DNA of 64,000 bases from Lysobacter sp. M2-1. GTDB lineage: Bacteria > Pseudomonadota > Gammaproteobacteria > Xanthomonadales > Xanthomonadaceae. This document shows positions 18,114 through 26,359 of the stretch, one piece after another (position 1 is the first letter of the stretch; each line of letters starts with the position of its first letter). The notes below the pieces were generated by a model. That model was not told the DNA's origin and did no database searches. It saw nothing but the letters and a program-made list of their open reading frames with translations. The position numbers and the translations under genes were made by a program. The stretch spans positions 1 through 64,000 of the forward strand of contig NZ_JAKPBU010000005.1 of NCBI RefSeq assembly GCF_022662495.1, in the 5' to 3' direction.

Positions 18114-18680
18114 ATGGCCAGCCTGGGCATGAACGACGTCAAGACCGGACAGAAGATCCTGGTCAACAACGAGCCGTGCATCATCACCGAGACCGAATAC
18201 GTCAAGCCGGGCAAGGGCCAGGCCTTCACCCGCATCAAGTACCGCAACATCAAGAATGGGCGCGTCGTCGAACTGACCATGAAGGCGACCGACAACCTCG
18301 AAGTGGCCGACGTGGTCGATACCGACATGCAGTACCTCTACGGCGACGGCGAGTACTGGCACTTCATGAACCCGGAAACCTTCGAACAGGTCCAGGCCGA
18401 CAAGGCCGGCATGGGCGGCGCCGAGAAGTGGCTCAAGGGCGAGGAGGAATGCGTGGTGACGCTGTGGAACGGCGTGCCGATCGCGGTGCAGCCTCCGAAT
18501 TTCGTCGAACTCAAGATCACCGAAACCGACCCTGGCGTGCGCGGCGACACCTCCGGCGGCGGCGGCAAGCCGGCGACGCTCGAGACCGGAGCGGTGGTGC
18601 GCGTCCCGCTGTTCGTGGGCCAGGACGAGATGATCAAGGTCGACACCCGCAGCGGCGAATACGTCAGCCGGGTGAAGTGA
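18114..18680 (+). CDS. efp: Translation elongation factor P
   Basis: 188 aa. EF-P rescues ribosomes stalled at polyproline. The three OB-like domains are full length. The modified lysine is K34, in the loop VKPGKGQAF, and with the neighbouring epmB it is expected to be beta-lysylated. Start ATG 18114 follows CAGGAG by six bases. An in-frame upstream ATG at 18042 lacks a ribosome site and would put an unusual extension on the protein. The stop codon lies within a large hairpin. Confidence 0.97.
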   Translation: MASLGMNDVKTGQKILVNNEPCIITETEYVKPGKGQAFTRIKYRNIKNGRVVELTMKATDNLEVADVVDTDMQYLYGDGEYWHFMNPETFEQVQADKAGMGGAEKWLKGEEECVVTLWNGVPIAVQPPNFVELKITETDPGVRGDTSGGGGKPATLETGAVVRVPLFVGQDEMIKVDTRSGEYVSRVK

Positions 18681-18724
18681 CTGATTCATAGCGCCCGCAT
18701 CGCGGGCGAGTGATGAATCAGTCA
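18678..18724. terminator. Two-tier hairpin overlapping the efp stop codon
   Basis: TGACTGATTCAT (18678-18689) pairs perfectly with ATGAATCAGTCA (18713-18724), and an inner stem GCCCGC/GCGGGC (18693-18698 with 18702-18707) has a 3-nt loop. The efp stop codon TGA is the first triplet of the outer stem. There is no T-run, so it may protect the mRNA end or act as an imperfect terminator. Confidence 0.6.
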
Positions 18725-18817
18725 TCCCCGCGCAGGCGGGGATCCAACCACATTGATGTTTGCGCGTCGTCGTGGATGCCTTAAGGACACCGGATTCGCG
18801 CCTTCGCGGGAATGACG
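18721..18817. repeat. ~97-bp MITE-like repeat with GTCATCCCCGCG ends
   Basis: The left end GTCATCCCCGCGCAGGCG and the right end (CGCCTTCGCGGGAATGAC read outward) form an imperfect terminal inverted repeat around about 50 bp of unrelated sequence. The left end recurs exactly at 10571-10588. It abuts the efp hairpin. Confidence 0.6.
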
Positions 18818-18830
18818 AGCAAGAAGCAGA

Positions 18831-20177
18831 ATGACGGATCATGCCACCCCAGAGCCCTGCGACCTGCTGATCGAAGCGGGCTTCGTTGTCCCGGTCGAAC
18901 CGCATGCCGTGGTCCTCACCGACCACGCCGTGGTGGTGCAGGGCAGCGTGGTGCTCGCGGTGTTGCCGGTCGCAGAGGCACGGGCGCGCTTCGACGCGGC
19001 GGAAATCGTTTCGCGACCGGACGCCGCGCTGATGCCGGGCCTGGTCAACGCGCATGCCCACAATCCCATGACTCTGCTGCGCGGCATCGCCGACGACATG
19101 CCGCTCAAGGCCTGGCTGCAGCAGCACATCTGGCCGATCGAGGCCGCGGTCATGGGTCCGGACTACGTGGCCGACGGCGTAACCCTGGCCATCGCCGAGA
19201 TGCTGCGCGGGGGCACCACCTGCTGCAACGAAAACTACTTCTTCCCGGACGTGCAGGCGGCCACCTACAAGCGCCATGGCTTCCGGGCGCGCGTCGGCCT
19301 GCCGGTGATCGATTTCCCCAGCGCCTGGGCCAAGAGCGACGACGAATACTTCGACCGCGCCGGCGAAGTGCACGACCAGTGGCGCGGAGATCCGCTGGTC
19401 GCCACCGCGTTCGCACCGCACGCGCCCTACACCGTGGACGATGCCAACTTCGAACGCGTGCGCATGCTCGCCGACCAGCTGGATGTGCCGGTCCACCTGC
19501 ACCTGCACGAGACCGCGCAGGAAGTGCAGCAATCGATCGAGGAGCACGGCCAGCGCCCGATCGCGCGCATGGACCGGCTCGGCCTGCTCAACGACCGCCT
19601 GATCGCGGTGCACATGACCCAGCTCACCGAGGCGGAAATCGCGCTGTGCGCCGAGCGCGGCGTGAGCGTGGTGCACTGCCCCGAATCCAATCTCAAGCTG
19701 GCGTCCGGCTTCTGCCCGGCCTGCGCACTGCAGCGGGCGGGCGTGACGCTAGCCATCGGCACCGACGGCGCTGCCAGCAACAACGACCTGGACATGATGG
19801 GCGAGATGCGCACCGCGGCGATCCTGGCCAAGGCGGTCGCACAGGATGCCGCCGGCTTCGATGCGTTCAGCGCGCTGCGCGCCGCGACCCTGGGTGGAGC
19901 GAAGGCGATCGGTTTCGACCACCTGATCGGCTCGATCCAGCCGGGCAAGCAGGCCGATCTGGTCTGCGTCGACCTGGCCGCGCTGGAAACCCAGCCGTTG
20001 CATCACGTCGTGTCGCAGCTGGTCTATGCGACCGGGCGCCATCAGGTCAGCGATGTGTGGATCGCAGGGCGGCGCAAGCTGCGCGACCGGCAGCTGGTCG
20101 ACATGGACGAGGTCGGCATCATCGCCAACGCGCGGCAGTGGCGCGAGCGGATCGGCGCGATTGACCTGCCGGGATGA
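18831..20177 (+). CDS. mtaD: TRZ/ATZ-family deaminase (MTA/SAH deaminase type)
   Basis: 448 aa, amidohydrolase superfamily. [19 protein letters not shown] has the HxH metal pair. [25 protein letters not shown] and [15 protein letters not shown] supply the remaining ligands and the substrate-binding blocks of 5-methylthioadenosine/S-adenosylhomocysteine deaminases. It would deaminate the adenine ring of MTA or SAH to the inosine analogue. Other TRZ/ATZ activities cannot be excluded from sequence. It precedes ubiG by 31 bp, and SAH is the by-product of the UbiG methylation, so a joint operon is sensible. Confidence 0.85.
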   Translation: MTDHATPEPCDLLIEAGFVVPVEPHAVVLTDHAVVVQGSVVLAVLPVAEARARFDAAEIVSRPDAALMPGLVNAHAHNPMTLLRGIADDMPLKAWLQQHIWPIEAAVMGPDYVADGVTLAIAEMLRGGTTCCNENYFFPDVQAATYKRHGFRARVGLPVIDFPSAWAKSDDEYFDRAGEVHDQWRGDPLVATAFAPHAPYTVDDANFERVRMLADQLDVPVHLHLHETAQEVQQSIEEHGQRPIARMDRLGLLNDRLIAVHMTQLTEAEIALCAERGVSVVHCPESNLKLASGFCPACALQRAGVTLAIGTDGAASNNDLDMMGEMRTAAILAKAVAQDAAGFDAFSALRAATLGGAKAIGFDHLIGSIQPGKQADLVCVDLAALETQPLHHVVSQLVYATGRHQVSDVWIAGRRKLRDRQLVDMDEVGIIANARQWRERIGAIDLPG

Positions 20178-20208
20178 GCCCGTGCCCGGGTCTGCGAGAA
20201 TGGTCGGT

Positions 20209-20934
20209 ATGAGCGACGCAACGCCATCCCCAAACGACAACTTCCGCCAGAGCGAACTCGACAAGTTCAATGATCTGGCGCAGCGCTGGTGGGACGAGAA
20301 CGGACCGCAGAAGGCGCTGCATGCGCTCAACCCGGCGCGGCTGGGCTATGTCGCCGGCCGCATCGACCTGCAGGATGCGCGGGTGCTCGACGTCGGCTGC
20401 GGGGCCGGCCTGCTGAGCGAGGCGCTGGCGAAATCCGGTGCGCAGGTCACGGCCATCGATCTGGCGCCCGACCTGATCAAGGTGGCGAAGCTGCACCGGC
20501 TCGAGTCCGGGGTCGAGGTCGACTACCGCCTGCAGTCGGCCGAGGCGCTGGCCGCCGAAGCGCCGGCGAGCTTCGATGCGGTCACCTGCATGGAGATGCT
20601 CGAGCACGTGCCCGATCCGGGCGCGATCCTGGCCGGCTGCGCGGCCCTGCTCAGGCCGGGTGGACGGCTGGTGGTGTCCACGCTCAACCGCACCCCGGCG
20701 GCGTTCGCGCTCGCCATCGTCGGCGCCGAATACGTGGCCCGGATCCTGCCCAGGGGCACCCACCAGTACCGCGACTTCATCAAGCCCTCCGAGCTGGCCA
20801 AATGGCTGCGCGAGGCCGGGCTGGAACTCGAGGACGTCAGTGGCCTGATGTACGAACCCTGGCGCAACAGCGCACGCGTGGTCGCGCGTACGGATGTCAA
20901 CTACCTCGCCTGCGCGCGCAAGCCCGAAGCCTGA
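20209..20934 (+). CDS. ubiG: Ubiquinone biosynthesis O-methyltransferase UbiG
   Basis: 241 aa, class I SAM methyltransferase carrying out both O-methylations of ubiquinone synthesis. The N-terminus ([32 protein letters not shown]) is diagnostic of UbiG. Motif I is [16 protein letters not shown], and EMLEHVPDP follows. ATG 20209 gives the standard length; an ATG three codons upstream is possible. The next gene starts one base after its stop. Confidence 0.95.
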   Translation: MSDATPSPNDNFRQSELDKFNDLAQRWWDENGPQKALHALNPARLGYVAGRIDLQDARVLDVGCGAGLLSEALAKSGAQVTAIDLAPDLIKVAKLHRLESGVEVDYRLQSAEALAAEAPASFDAVTCMEMLEHVPDPGAILAGCAALLRPGGRLVVSTLNRTPAAFALAIVGAEYVARILPRGTHQYRDFIKPSELAKWLREAGLELEDVSGLMYEPWRNSARVVARTDVNYLACARKPEA

Positions 20935-20935
20935 C

Positions 20936-21622
20936 GTGAGCGTTCGCGCAGCGCCCACTGCCCGCTTCCCGAGGCTCGCCCTGTTCGACCTCGACGGCAC
21001 CCTGCTCGACAGCGCGCCGGACATGGCGGCCACGGTCAATCGCATGCGCGCAACACGCGGCCGCGGTCCGATGCCGCTGGAGGAATTGCGCCCGCATGTG
21101 TCGAGGGGTGCGCGTGCGATGAGCGCGGCGGCCTTCCCCGAACTCGGCGGCGAGGTGCCGCCGGAGACGATCCGGGAATTCCTCGATGCGTACGAACTGG
21201 AGCTGGGACGCAGCGGCGCGCCGTTCGATGGGGTCGACGAGCTGCTGCGTGCGATCGAGGACGACGGCGCGCGGTGGGGCATCGTGACCAACAAGCCCGA
21301 GTACCTGGCCAGGCAGTTGCTGCCGATGCTGGGCTGGCAGGAGCGCTGCGCGATCCTGATCGGCGGCGACACCCTGGCGCAGCGCAAGCCGCACCCGCTG
21401 CCCCTGACCCATGCCGCCGCGGTCCTGGATGTGGAAGTCGAAGACTGCGTCTACGTGGGCGACGACGAGCGCGACATCGCCGCGGCGCGTGCCGCGGGCA
21501 TGCGCTCGGTGGTGGCGCTATGGGGCTACCGACTGCCGCACGAGGTGCCGGCGGAATGGGGCGGCGACCTCATTGCTGAAACCCCCATCGATCTGCACCG
21601 GGCCGATCGCTGGCCGCGATGA
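20936..21622 (+). CDS. gph: HAD phosphatase (phosphoglycolate phosphatase / MupP type)
   Basis: 228 aa from GTG 20936, one base after the ubiG stop. LFDLDGTLLDS holds the nucleophile DxD, IVTNKPEYLA is motif II, QRKPHPLPL has the motif III lysine and GDDERDIAAARAAGM is motif IV. The family is annotated as phosphoglycolate phosphatase, but in Pseudomonas the ubiG-adjacent homologue is MupP, an N-acetylmuramate-6-phosphate phosphatase of cell-wall recycling. Context therefore makes MupP activity a real alternative. An in-frame ATG at 20894 would overlap ubiG by 41 bp. Confidence 0.85.
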   Translation: MSVRAAPTARFPRLALFDLDGTLLDSAPDMAATVNRMRATRGRGPMPLEELRPHVSRGARAMSAAAFPELGGEVPPETIREFLDAYELELGRSGAPFDGVDELLRAIEDDGARWGIVTNKPEYLARQLLPMLGWQERCAILIGGDTLAQRKPHPLPLTHAAAVLDVEVEDCVYVGDDERDIAAARAAGMRSVVALWGYRLPHEVPAEWGGDLIAETPIDLHRADRWPR

Positions 21623-22269
21623 GCGATCGCAGCGGCTTCGAGGACTTCGCCGCGAAGTGGCGGGCGCGCTGGCCGGAGTGGGCCATCGCGGAAGTATTCG
21701 CGCCGGTGGCGCAGCGGGACGTCGCGGCGGCCTGGTTCGCCCTGCTGCAGGAATTCGCCGACGCCGCCTGGGGCGGCAGCGATCCGGCGCCTGGGCTGGC
21801 GAAGCTGGCCTGGTGGCAGGAGGAGCTGCGCGGCTGGGCGAAGGGCGCGCAGCGCCATCCGTTGGGCAGCGTGCTCCGGCCCCGACCGGCTCCCTGGGGC
21901 GCGATGGCCGACGCGATGCCCGCGCTGCGCTACCGGGAACTCCCGCGCGACCCGGCCGCTGCGCTGGCCGTGCTCGAACCCCTGGGGGAGGGCTGCGCCG
22001 GGATCGAGGCCGTCCTGTTCGATGCCTCTTCCTCAGCCACGGGTGCGGTGATGGCGATGCTGGCGGGCGCCGCGGTCGATGCCGGAGGTGCCAGCTCCGC
22101 GGCCGCGCTGCGCGCCCGCTGGTCCGGCGGGCCCGCGGTGGCGATCCCGGCCCGGTTGCGTGACCAGATCGTGCGCCGGCGCCTGGAAGCCGCGGCCACG
22201 GGCGCGGCGTGGCAGCCGGCCAAGCGCTGGGGCACCCTCTGGGGCAGCTGGCGCGCCGCGCGCAACTGA
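21619..22269 (+). CDS. Small protein resembling squalene/phytoene synthase N-terminus
   Basis: 216 aa, starting inside the preceding stop as ATGA, so translationally coupled. Residues ~55-90 (GLAKLAWWQEELRGWAKGAQRHPL) resemble the early helix block of the squalene/phytoene synthase family. The DxxxD metal-binding motifs of active synthases are not visible, and the protein is much shorter than the usual ~280-350 aa. The rest is alanine- and tryptophan-rich with no recognised motif. Function unknown; a prenyl-diphosphate-binding relic or a regulator of the ubiquinone genes is conceivable. Confidence 0.7.
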   Translation: MSDRSGFEDFAAKWRARWPEWAIAEVFAPVAQRDVAAAWFALLQEFADAAWGGSDPAPGLAKLAWWQEELRGWAKGAQRHPLGSVLRPRPAPWGAMADAMPALRYRELPRDPAAALAVLEPLGEGCAGIEAVLFDASSSATGAVMAMLAGAAVDAGGASSAAALRARWSGGPAVAIPARLRDQIVRRRLEAAATGAAWQPAKRWGTLWGSWRAARN

Positions 22270-22345
22270 GCGTTTCGCGCGGGTTCGGGGCAGGCCGGCG
22301 GCGGATCGCTACAATTTGCGCTTCGTTTCGCCCCCGCCTGCATCC

Positions 22346-23269
22346 GTGACCCCAGGAATCCCACGCCCGCTGCCCGATGTCGCCGCCGATGCGGTCGCGC
22401 TTGCGCGGCCGCTCGACTGGGTCGGCATGGACGGGATCGCACTGCCGCTGCGCGTCCAGTCCGACGACGGCAGCACGATCCAGGTCGCGGCGGCCGTGGA
22501 CGTGGCGGTCGACCTGGTGGATGCAGCCGCGCGCGGCATCCACATGTCGCGCCTGTACCTGCAACTGCAGCAGGCGCTGGCCAGCGAGCCGGTCACGCCG
22601 GCCGGCCTGCGCCGCGTGCTGCAACTATTCGTCGAATCGCAGCGCGGCGCCTCGACGCGCGCACGCCTGGCGATCCGCTACGACCACCTGCTGCTGCGCA
22701 AGGCACTGGCCAGCGACAACGCCGGCTGGAAGCGCTATCCGCTGGTGATCGAAGCCGAGCTCCTCGACGGCCACCTGCACCTGGCGCTGCGTTTCGCGGT
22801 CGAGTATTCGAGCACCTGTCCCGCATCGGCCGCCCTGTCGCGCCAGCTCAACGCCGAGCGGTTCGCGGCGGACTTCGCCGCGGCGCGGCCGCTGTCCACC
22901 GCGGTGGTGCACGACTGGCTCGCATCCGAGCGCGGCCTGGCCGCAACCCCGCATGCGCAGCGCAGCCGTGCCAACATCCGGGTCGAACTGAAGCCGGCCT
23001 TCGAGGTGCTGCCGGTGACCGCGTTGATCGATGCGGTGGAAGCCGCGCTGGCAACGCCGGTGCAGACGGCGGTCAAGCGCGAAGACGAACAGGCCTTCGC
23101 GGAACTCAATGCGGCCAACCTGATGTTCTGCGAGGACGCCGCTCGCCGCGTGGCCGCAGCCCTTTCGCAAGATCCACGCGTACTGAGTTTCGATGCCACC
23201 GTGTCGCATCTAGAGAGCTTGCATGCGCACGATGCGGTCGCTCGGGTCTCGGGGGTCGGCGCAAGCTGA
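22346..23269 (+). CDS. folE2: GTP cyclohydrolase FolE2 (type IB)
   Basis: 307 aa from GTG 22346. It produces 7,8-dihydroneopterin triphosphate for folate and queuosine precursors. Recognisable blocks are VGMDGIALPLRVQ at the N-terminus, GIHMSRLYLQL, YSSTCPASAALSRQL with the conserved active-site cysteine, and PHAQRSRANI. FolE2 is a tunnel-fold enzyme distinct from the zinc-dependent FolE; in many bacteria it is induced by zinc shortage, but I see no Zur site in the 76-bp upstream gap. Length matches the family. Confidence 0.92.
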   Translation: MTPGIPRPLPDVAADAVALARPLDWVGMDGIALPLRVQSDDGSTIQVAAAVDVAVDLVDAAARGIHMSRLYLQLQQALASEPVTPAGLRRVLQLFVESQRGASTRARLAIRYDHLLLRKALASDNAGWKRYPLVIEAELLDGHLHLALRFAVEYSSTCPASAALSRQLNAERFAADFAAARPLSTAVVHDWLASERGLAATPHAQRSRANIRVELKPAFEVLPVTALIDAVEAALATPVQTAVKREDEQAFAELNAANLMFCEDAARRVAAALSQDPRVLSFDATVSHLESLHAHDAVARVSGVGAS

Positions 23270-23320
23270 TCGTCGCCGCGGGCAGCGGCGACAGGGCGGC
23301 CAGTGCGCTAGCATGGCCGG

Positions 23321-25009
23321 ATGGGGAAGGGGGATCCCAAGGGTGCCACGCGATGGCGCGGCTGGCTGCTGCTGGCGGCCTTGACGGCGTGCGCGTCGCT
23401 GCGAGCCGGGGCGCTGGAAGTGGCGCGCCTGCCGACGCCGGCGGAGCCAGCGCAGGTTCTCTCCGGACAACTGGATGGCCAGTTCCAGGTCCGCCCCGTC
23501 GCCGTGGTCCAGGAGGTCTCCCACCAGCCGCGTTGGTGGCGGGTACGCACGAGTGCCCGCGTGGATACCCAATCCGAACCCCTGCTGCTGCTCGATGGCC
23601 CGTACATGACCCGGGTGGAAGCCTGGACGCCGGGCGCCGCGACCCCAACGCGACACGCCATCTATGGCGATGACATGGATCTGCGGTATTCCTCGCGTGC
23701 CCTCGCCATTCCCTTGCCGCAGGGCCTGCCCGCCGGTGCATCCGTCTACCTGCGCGTGAGCGCGCCCGGCGCGGTGCCGATGGCGGTCTCAGTGCAGGGC
23801 CGAGATGAGGTGCATCGCGCCGACCTCATCTACGTCGCCTGGCGCACCATGATCCTCAGCGCCATGGTGGTATTGGCGCTGCTCGCGCTCGCGTTCTGGG
23901 CGGGGGTGGGCGAGCGCAGTTTCGCGTTCCTCGCGCTGACCCTTACCTGCGCCGCGCTCTACATCGCGGCCATGGGCGGGGAAATGCGCGGCATTCCATG
24001 GCTGGATGCGCTGTTCGGGCAGGATCCACGGGCAACCCGGGTGGTGGGTTGCCTGGGTGTGATGGCGAGCAATGTGTTCATGCGCATGTTCCTCGACCTC
24101 AGGCGCCAGGCGCCTCGGATCGACCGGATCCTGCATTGGCTGACGCTGGCGATGGGCGCGACGGCGCTGTTGAACCTGGCGATGGATCGCGGCGAGTTCG
24201 CGATGTTGGGCAACCTGCTGCTGGTGCTGTCGGCGCTCGCCGTGTTCGCCGCGGGTGCGGCGACCAGCCTGAAGGGCCATCGCGCCGCGCGCTTCCTGCT
24301 GCTGTCATGGCTGCCGCTGATCGTGATGTGCATTCTCAAGGCGCTGCAGCTGATGGGTTTCATCGCCGGCGCCAGCTGGCTGACGCATGCGCTGGCCGCG
24401 AGTTTCGCGCTCGCCGGGCTGCTGCTCACGATCGGGTTGTCGGACAAGCTGCTGCAGCTGCGCCGCGACCGCGACCACGCCAGCCGGCAGGCGAGCACCG
24501 ATCCGCTGACCGGCGTGCTGAGCCGTGGCGCCATCGAACGGCGGCTCAAGGAAGAAATCGCCATCGTCCAGGCCACCGGACGGCCATTGTGCGTGGCATT
24601 CGTCGACATTGACCACTTCAAGGGCATCAACGACACCCACGGACACCACGTCGGCGATGCCTGCCTGAGTTACATCGGCCAGCGCGTGCGCAACCGCCTG
24701 CGCACCCAGGACCTGCTTGGCCGATACGGTGGCGACGAGTTTCTCGTGCTGATGCCCGATACCGCGCTGGCCGATGGCGCAGCGCGGTCCGAACAGATGC
24801 TGGCGGCGGTGAACTGCCGCCCGTTGTCGATCGATGGATTGCTGGTGGCCGGCAGCCTGAGCATCGGCCTGGCCCAGCTGCGCGCCGGCGAAACCGCGCA
24901 ACAGCTGCTCGCCCGCGCCGACGCGGCCCTGTACGCGAGCAAGGCGGCAGGGCGCGATCGCGTCAGCAGCGAACTTTCCCCTCAGGCAAACGCACAGGCA
25001 CGCGCATGA
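23321..25009 (+). CDS. 7TMR-DISM diguanylate cyclase
   Basis: 562 aa. A signal-like N-terminus (1-~31) leads to a periplasmic 7TMR-DISMED2-like sensor (~40-160), seven hydrophobic segments (~165-385) and a C-terminal GGDEF domain (~395-550). The active site is canonical GGDEF (RYGGDEFLVLMPD), and RTQD sits at the correct distance upstream to form the inhibitory I-site. It should make c-di-GMP under product control in response to an extracytoplasmic ligand. Its stop overlaps the start of the next gene as ATGA. Confidence 0.92.
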   Translation: MGKGDPKGATRWRGWLLLAALTACASLRAGALEVARLPTPAEPAQVLSGQLDGQFQVRPVAVVQEVSHQPRWWRVRTSARVDTQSEPLLLLDGPYMTRVEAWTPGAATPTRHAIYGDDMDLRYSSRALAIPLPQGLPAGASVYLRVSAPGAVPMAVSVQGRDEVHRADLIYVAWRTMILSAMVVLALLALAFWAGVGERSFAFLALTLTCAALYIAAMGGEMRGIPWLDALFGQDPRATRVVGCLGVMASNVFMRMFLDLRRQAPRIDRILHWLTLAMGATALLNLAMDRGEFAMLGNLLLVLSALAVFAAGAATSLKGHRAARFLLLSWLPLIVMCILKALQLMGFIAGASWLTHALAASFALAGLLLTIGLSDKLLQLRRDRDHASRQASTDPLTGVLSRGAIERRLKEEIAIVQATGRPLCVAFVDIDHFKGINDTHGHHVGDACLSYIGQRVRNRLRTQDLLGRYGGDEFLVLMPDTALADGAARSEQMLAAVNCRPLSIDGLLVAGSLSIGLAQLRAGETAQQLLARADAALYASKAAGRDRVSSELSPQANAQARA

Positions 25010-25953
25010 TCGAAACCGTCGGTACATCCAGCACTCAAGCTGTGGCAGCAAGCGACCTGCAGGTCGGCGATGTGCTGTTGATGCTGGGCGAAGGGCCGCT
25101 GTCCCAGCTCATCGCCTGGTGCGGCGACTCCATCTACAGCCACGCCGCGCTGGTCGCCGATGGTGGCGATCTGATCGAAGCGTCCGCCAGCGGCGTGCGG
25201 CGTTATCCGTTGGTGCAACGACTCGCCGACGAGGTCAACTATCACTATATCGATGCCTTTCGCCCGCTGGCCCACGACGGCAGTGTGCTGGACGATGGCG
25301 ATCGCGCGCTGGTACTGGCGCACGCGCAATCGCTGCTCGGCATTCCCTATCCACTGGACATGCTAGCGACCCTGGGCGTGGTGCTGGCGGTGCGCGGCAA
25401 ACTGCCTGGAGATCCGGCCGTGCGGCTGGTGATACGCGAGGCGCTGGATCACGTGATCCGCAACGATCCCACCCATATGGTCTGCAGCGAAGTGGTGTAC
25501 CGAACCTTCGCCGAATGCGCAGCCGATCCGCGCGGAAGTCTGGCGCCTCGGATCGTACTGGAGCCTCGCGGCACGGCACCGTTCCCGGATATCGACTGGA
25601 AGGCGTTGTGGGACGAGGTCTGGCCATTGCTACGGCCGGAACGGCAGCAAGCGCTGCGGGCTGCAGCACCACAGACGGCTGCCAGGGCTGGGGCGCCGCC
25701 TTCCGCAATCGTGGCCCCGGTGGGCGCGGCCGACAATGCCGCCATCGAGGACGACGCATTGCAGGCCGAGCTGGCGCTCGCTCGACAGGCCTTGGGCGTC
25801 CCGACGTTGCCGCCGCTGGCCAGGGCTGCGCGTGGCGCCGGCGGACAGCAGCCAATTCCCGATCCCAATCCCAAGCTCGTGACGCCGCTCGATCTGGCCG
25901 CGACCCCCTCGCACACCGCGCTGGGCAGGCTGATGCAGCGGCCGGGCGGCTAG
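25006..25953 (+). CDS. Permuted papain-like (YiiX/NlpC-P60 type) hydrolase
   Basis: 315 aa, translationally coupled to the diguanylate cyclase by ATGA. LQVGDVLLMLGEG opens the domain, YSHAALV carries the first catalytic residue H46, and HMVCSEVVY carries the nucleophile C160. The His-before-Cys order marks the circularly permuted NlpC/P60 (YiiX/YaeF-like) group, whose members hydrolyse amide or thioester bonds in lipids or peptides. There is no signal peptide. Residues ~200-315 are a low-complexity Ala/Pro tail. Substrate unknown. Confidence 0.8.
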   Translation: MIETVGTSSTQAVAASDLQVGDVLLMLGEGPLSQLIAWCGDSIYSHAALVADGGDLIEASASGVRRYPLVQRLADEVNYHYIDAFRPLAHDGSVLDDGDRALVLAHAQSLLGIPYPLDMLATLGVVLAVRGKLPGDPAVRLVIREALDHVIRNDPTHMVCSEVVYRTFAECAADPRGSLAPRIVLEPRGTAPFPDIDWKALWDEVWPLLRPERQQALRAAAPQTAARAGAPPSAIVAPVGAADNAAIEDDALQAELALARQALGVPTLPPLARAARGAGGQQPIPDPNPKLVTPLDLAATPSHTALGRLMQRPGG

Positions 25954-26002
25954 CCGGATCCATGCGCGCGTTTCGCGCTGCGCGCCGTCAATCGCGCCGG
26001 GC

Positions 26003-26300
26003 GCGTTCGAGCACCAGGATCGACGCGCACGTCGAACCGCGCTGCGGGTGGACTCGCTCGCCGATGCAACCGGCGCGCCGCAGCGCGGGAGGAATCACGG
26101 CTAAGGGGCGGAGGCTTGTCGCGTTCGAGGACAAGGAGCGCGTCGAAGCGCACATCGAACCGCGCCGCTACTGCACAACACGCGCGCTTTATCCTGGAAC
26201 GCGCCGCGGCGCGCGATAATGGCGACGCTTCGAGATCTACTGTCCGCGCTCGAGCACCAGCAGCGGGTCGATGCGCACATCGAACCGCGCCGCCACTGCA
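26003..26300 (-). repeat. Three decayed tandem copies of the 3' end of the M23 gene
   Basis: Gene-free region 25954-26359. The segment encoding the last 15 residues of the M23 peptidase (FDVRIDPLLVLERGQ) recurs three times downstream with spacings of about 123, 125 and 118 bp (anchor motif GCGYTCGA at 26246, 26121 and 26003, against 26369 in the gene). The nearest copy encodes all 15 residues plus a stop. The second has several substitutions and no stop. The third has a 5-nt deletion. The spacer (ACTGCACAACA...GAACGCGCCG) is also repeated between copies one and two. Confidence 0.8.
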
Positions 26301-26359
26301 CAACAGGCGCCTAGCTCTGAACGCGCCGCAGCGCGCGATATCGCTGGCGCTGCGGGAAT

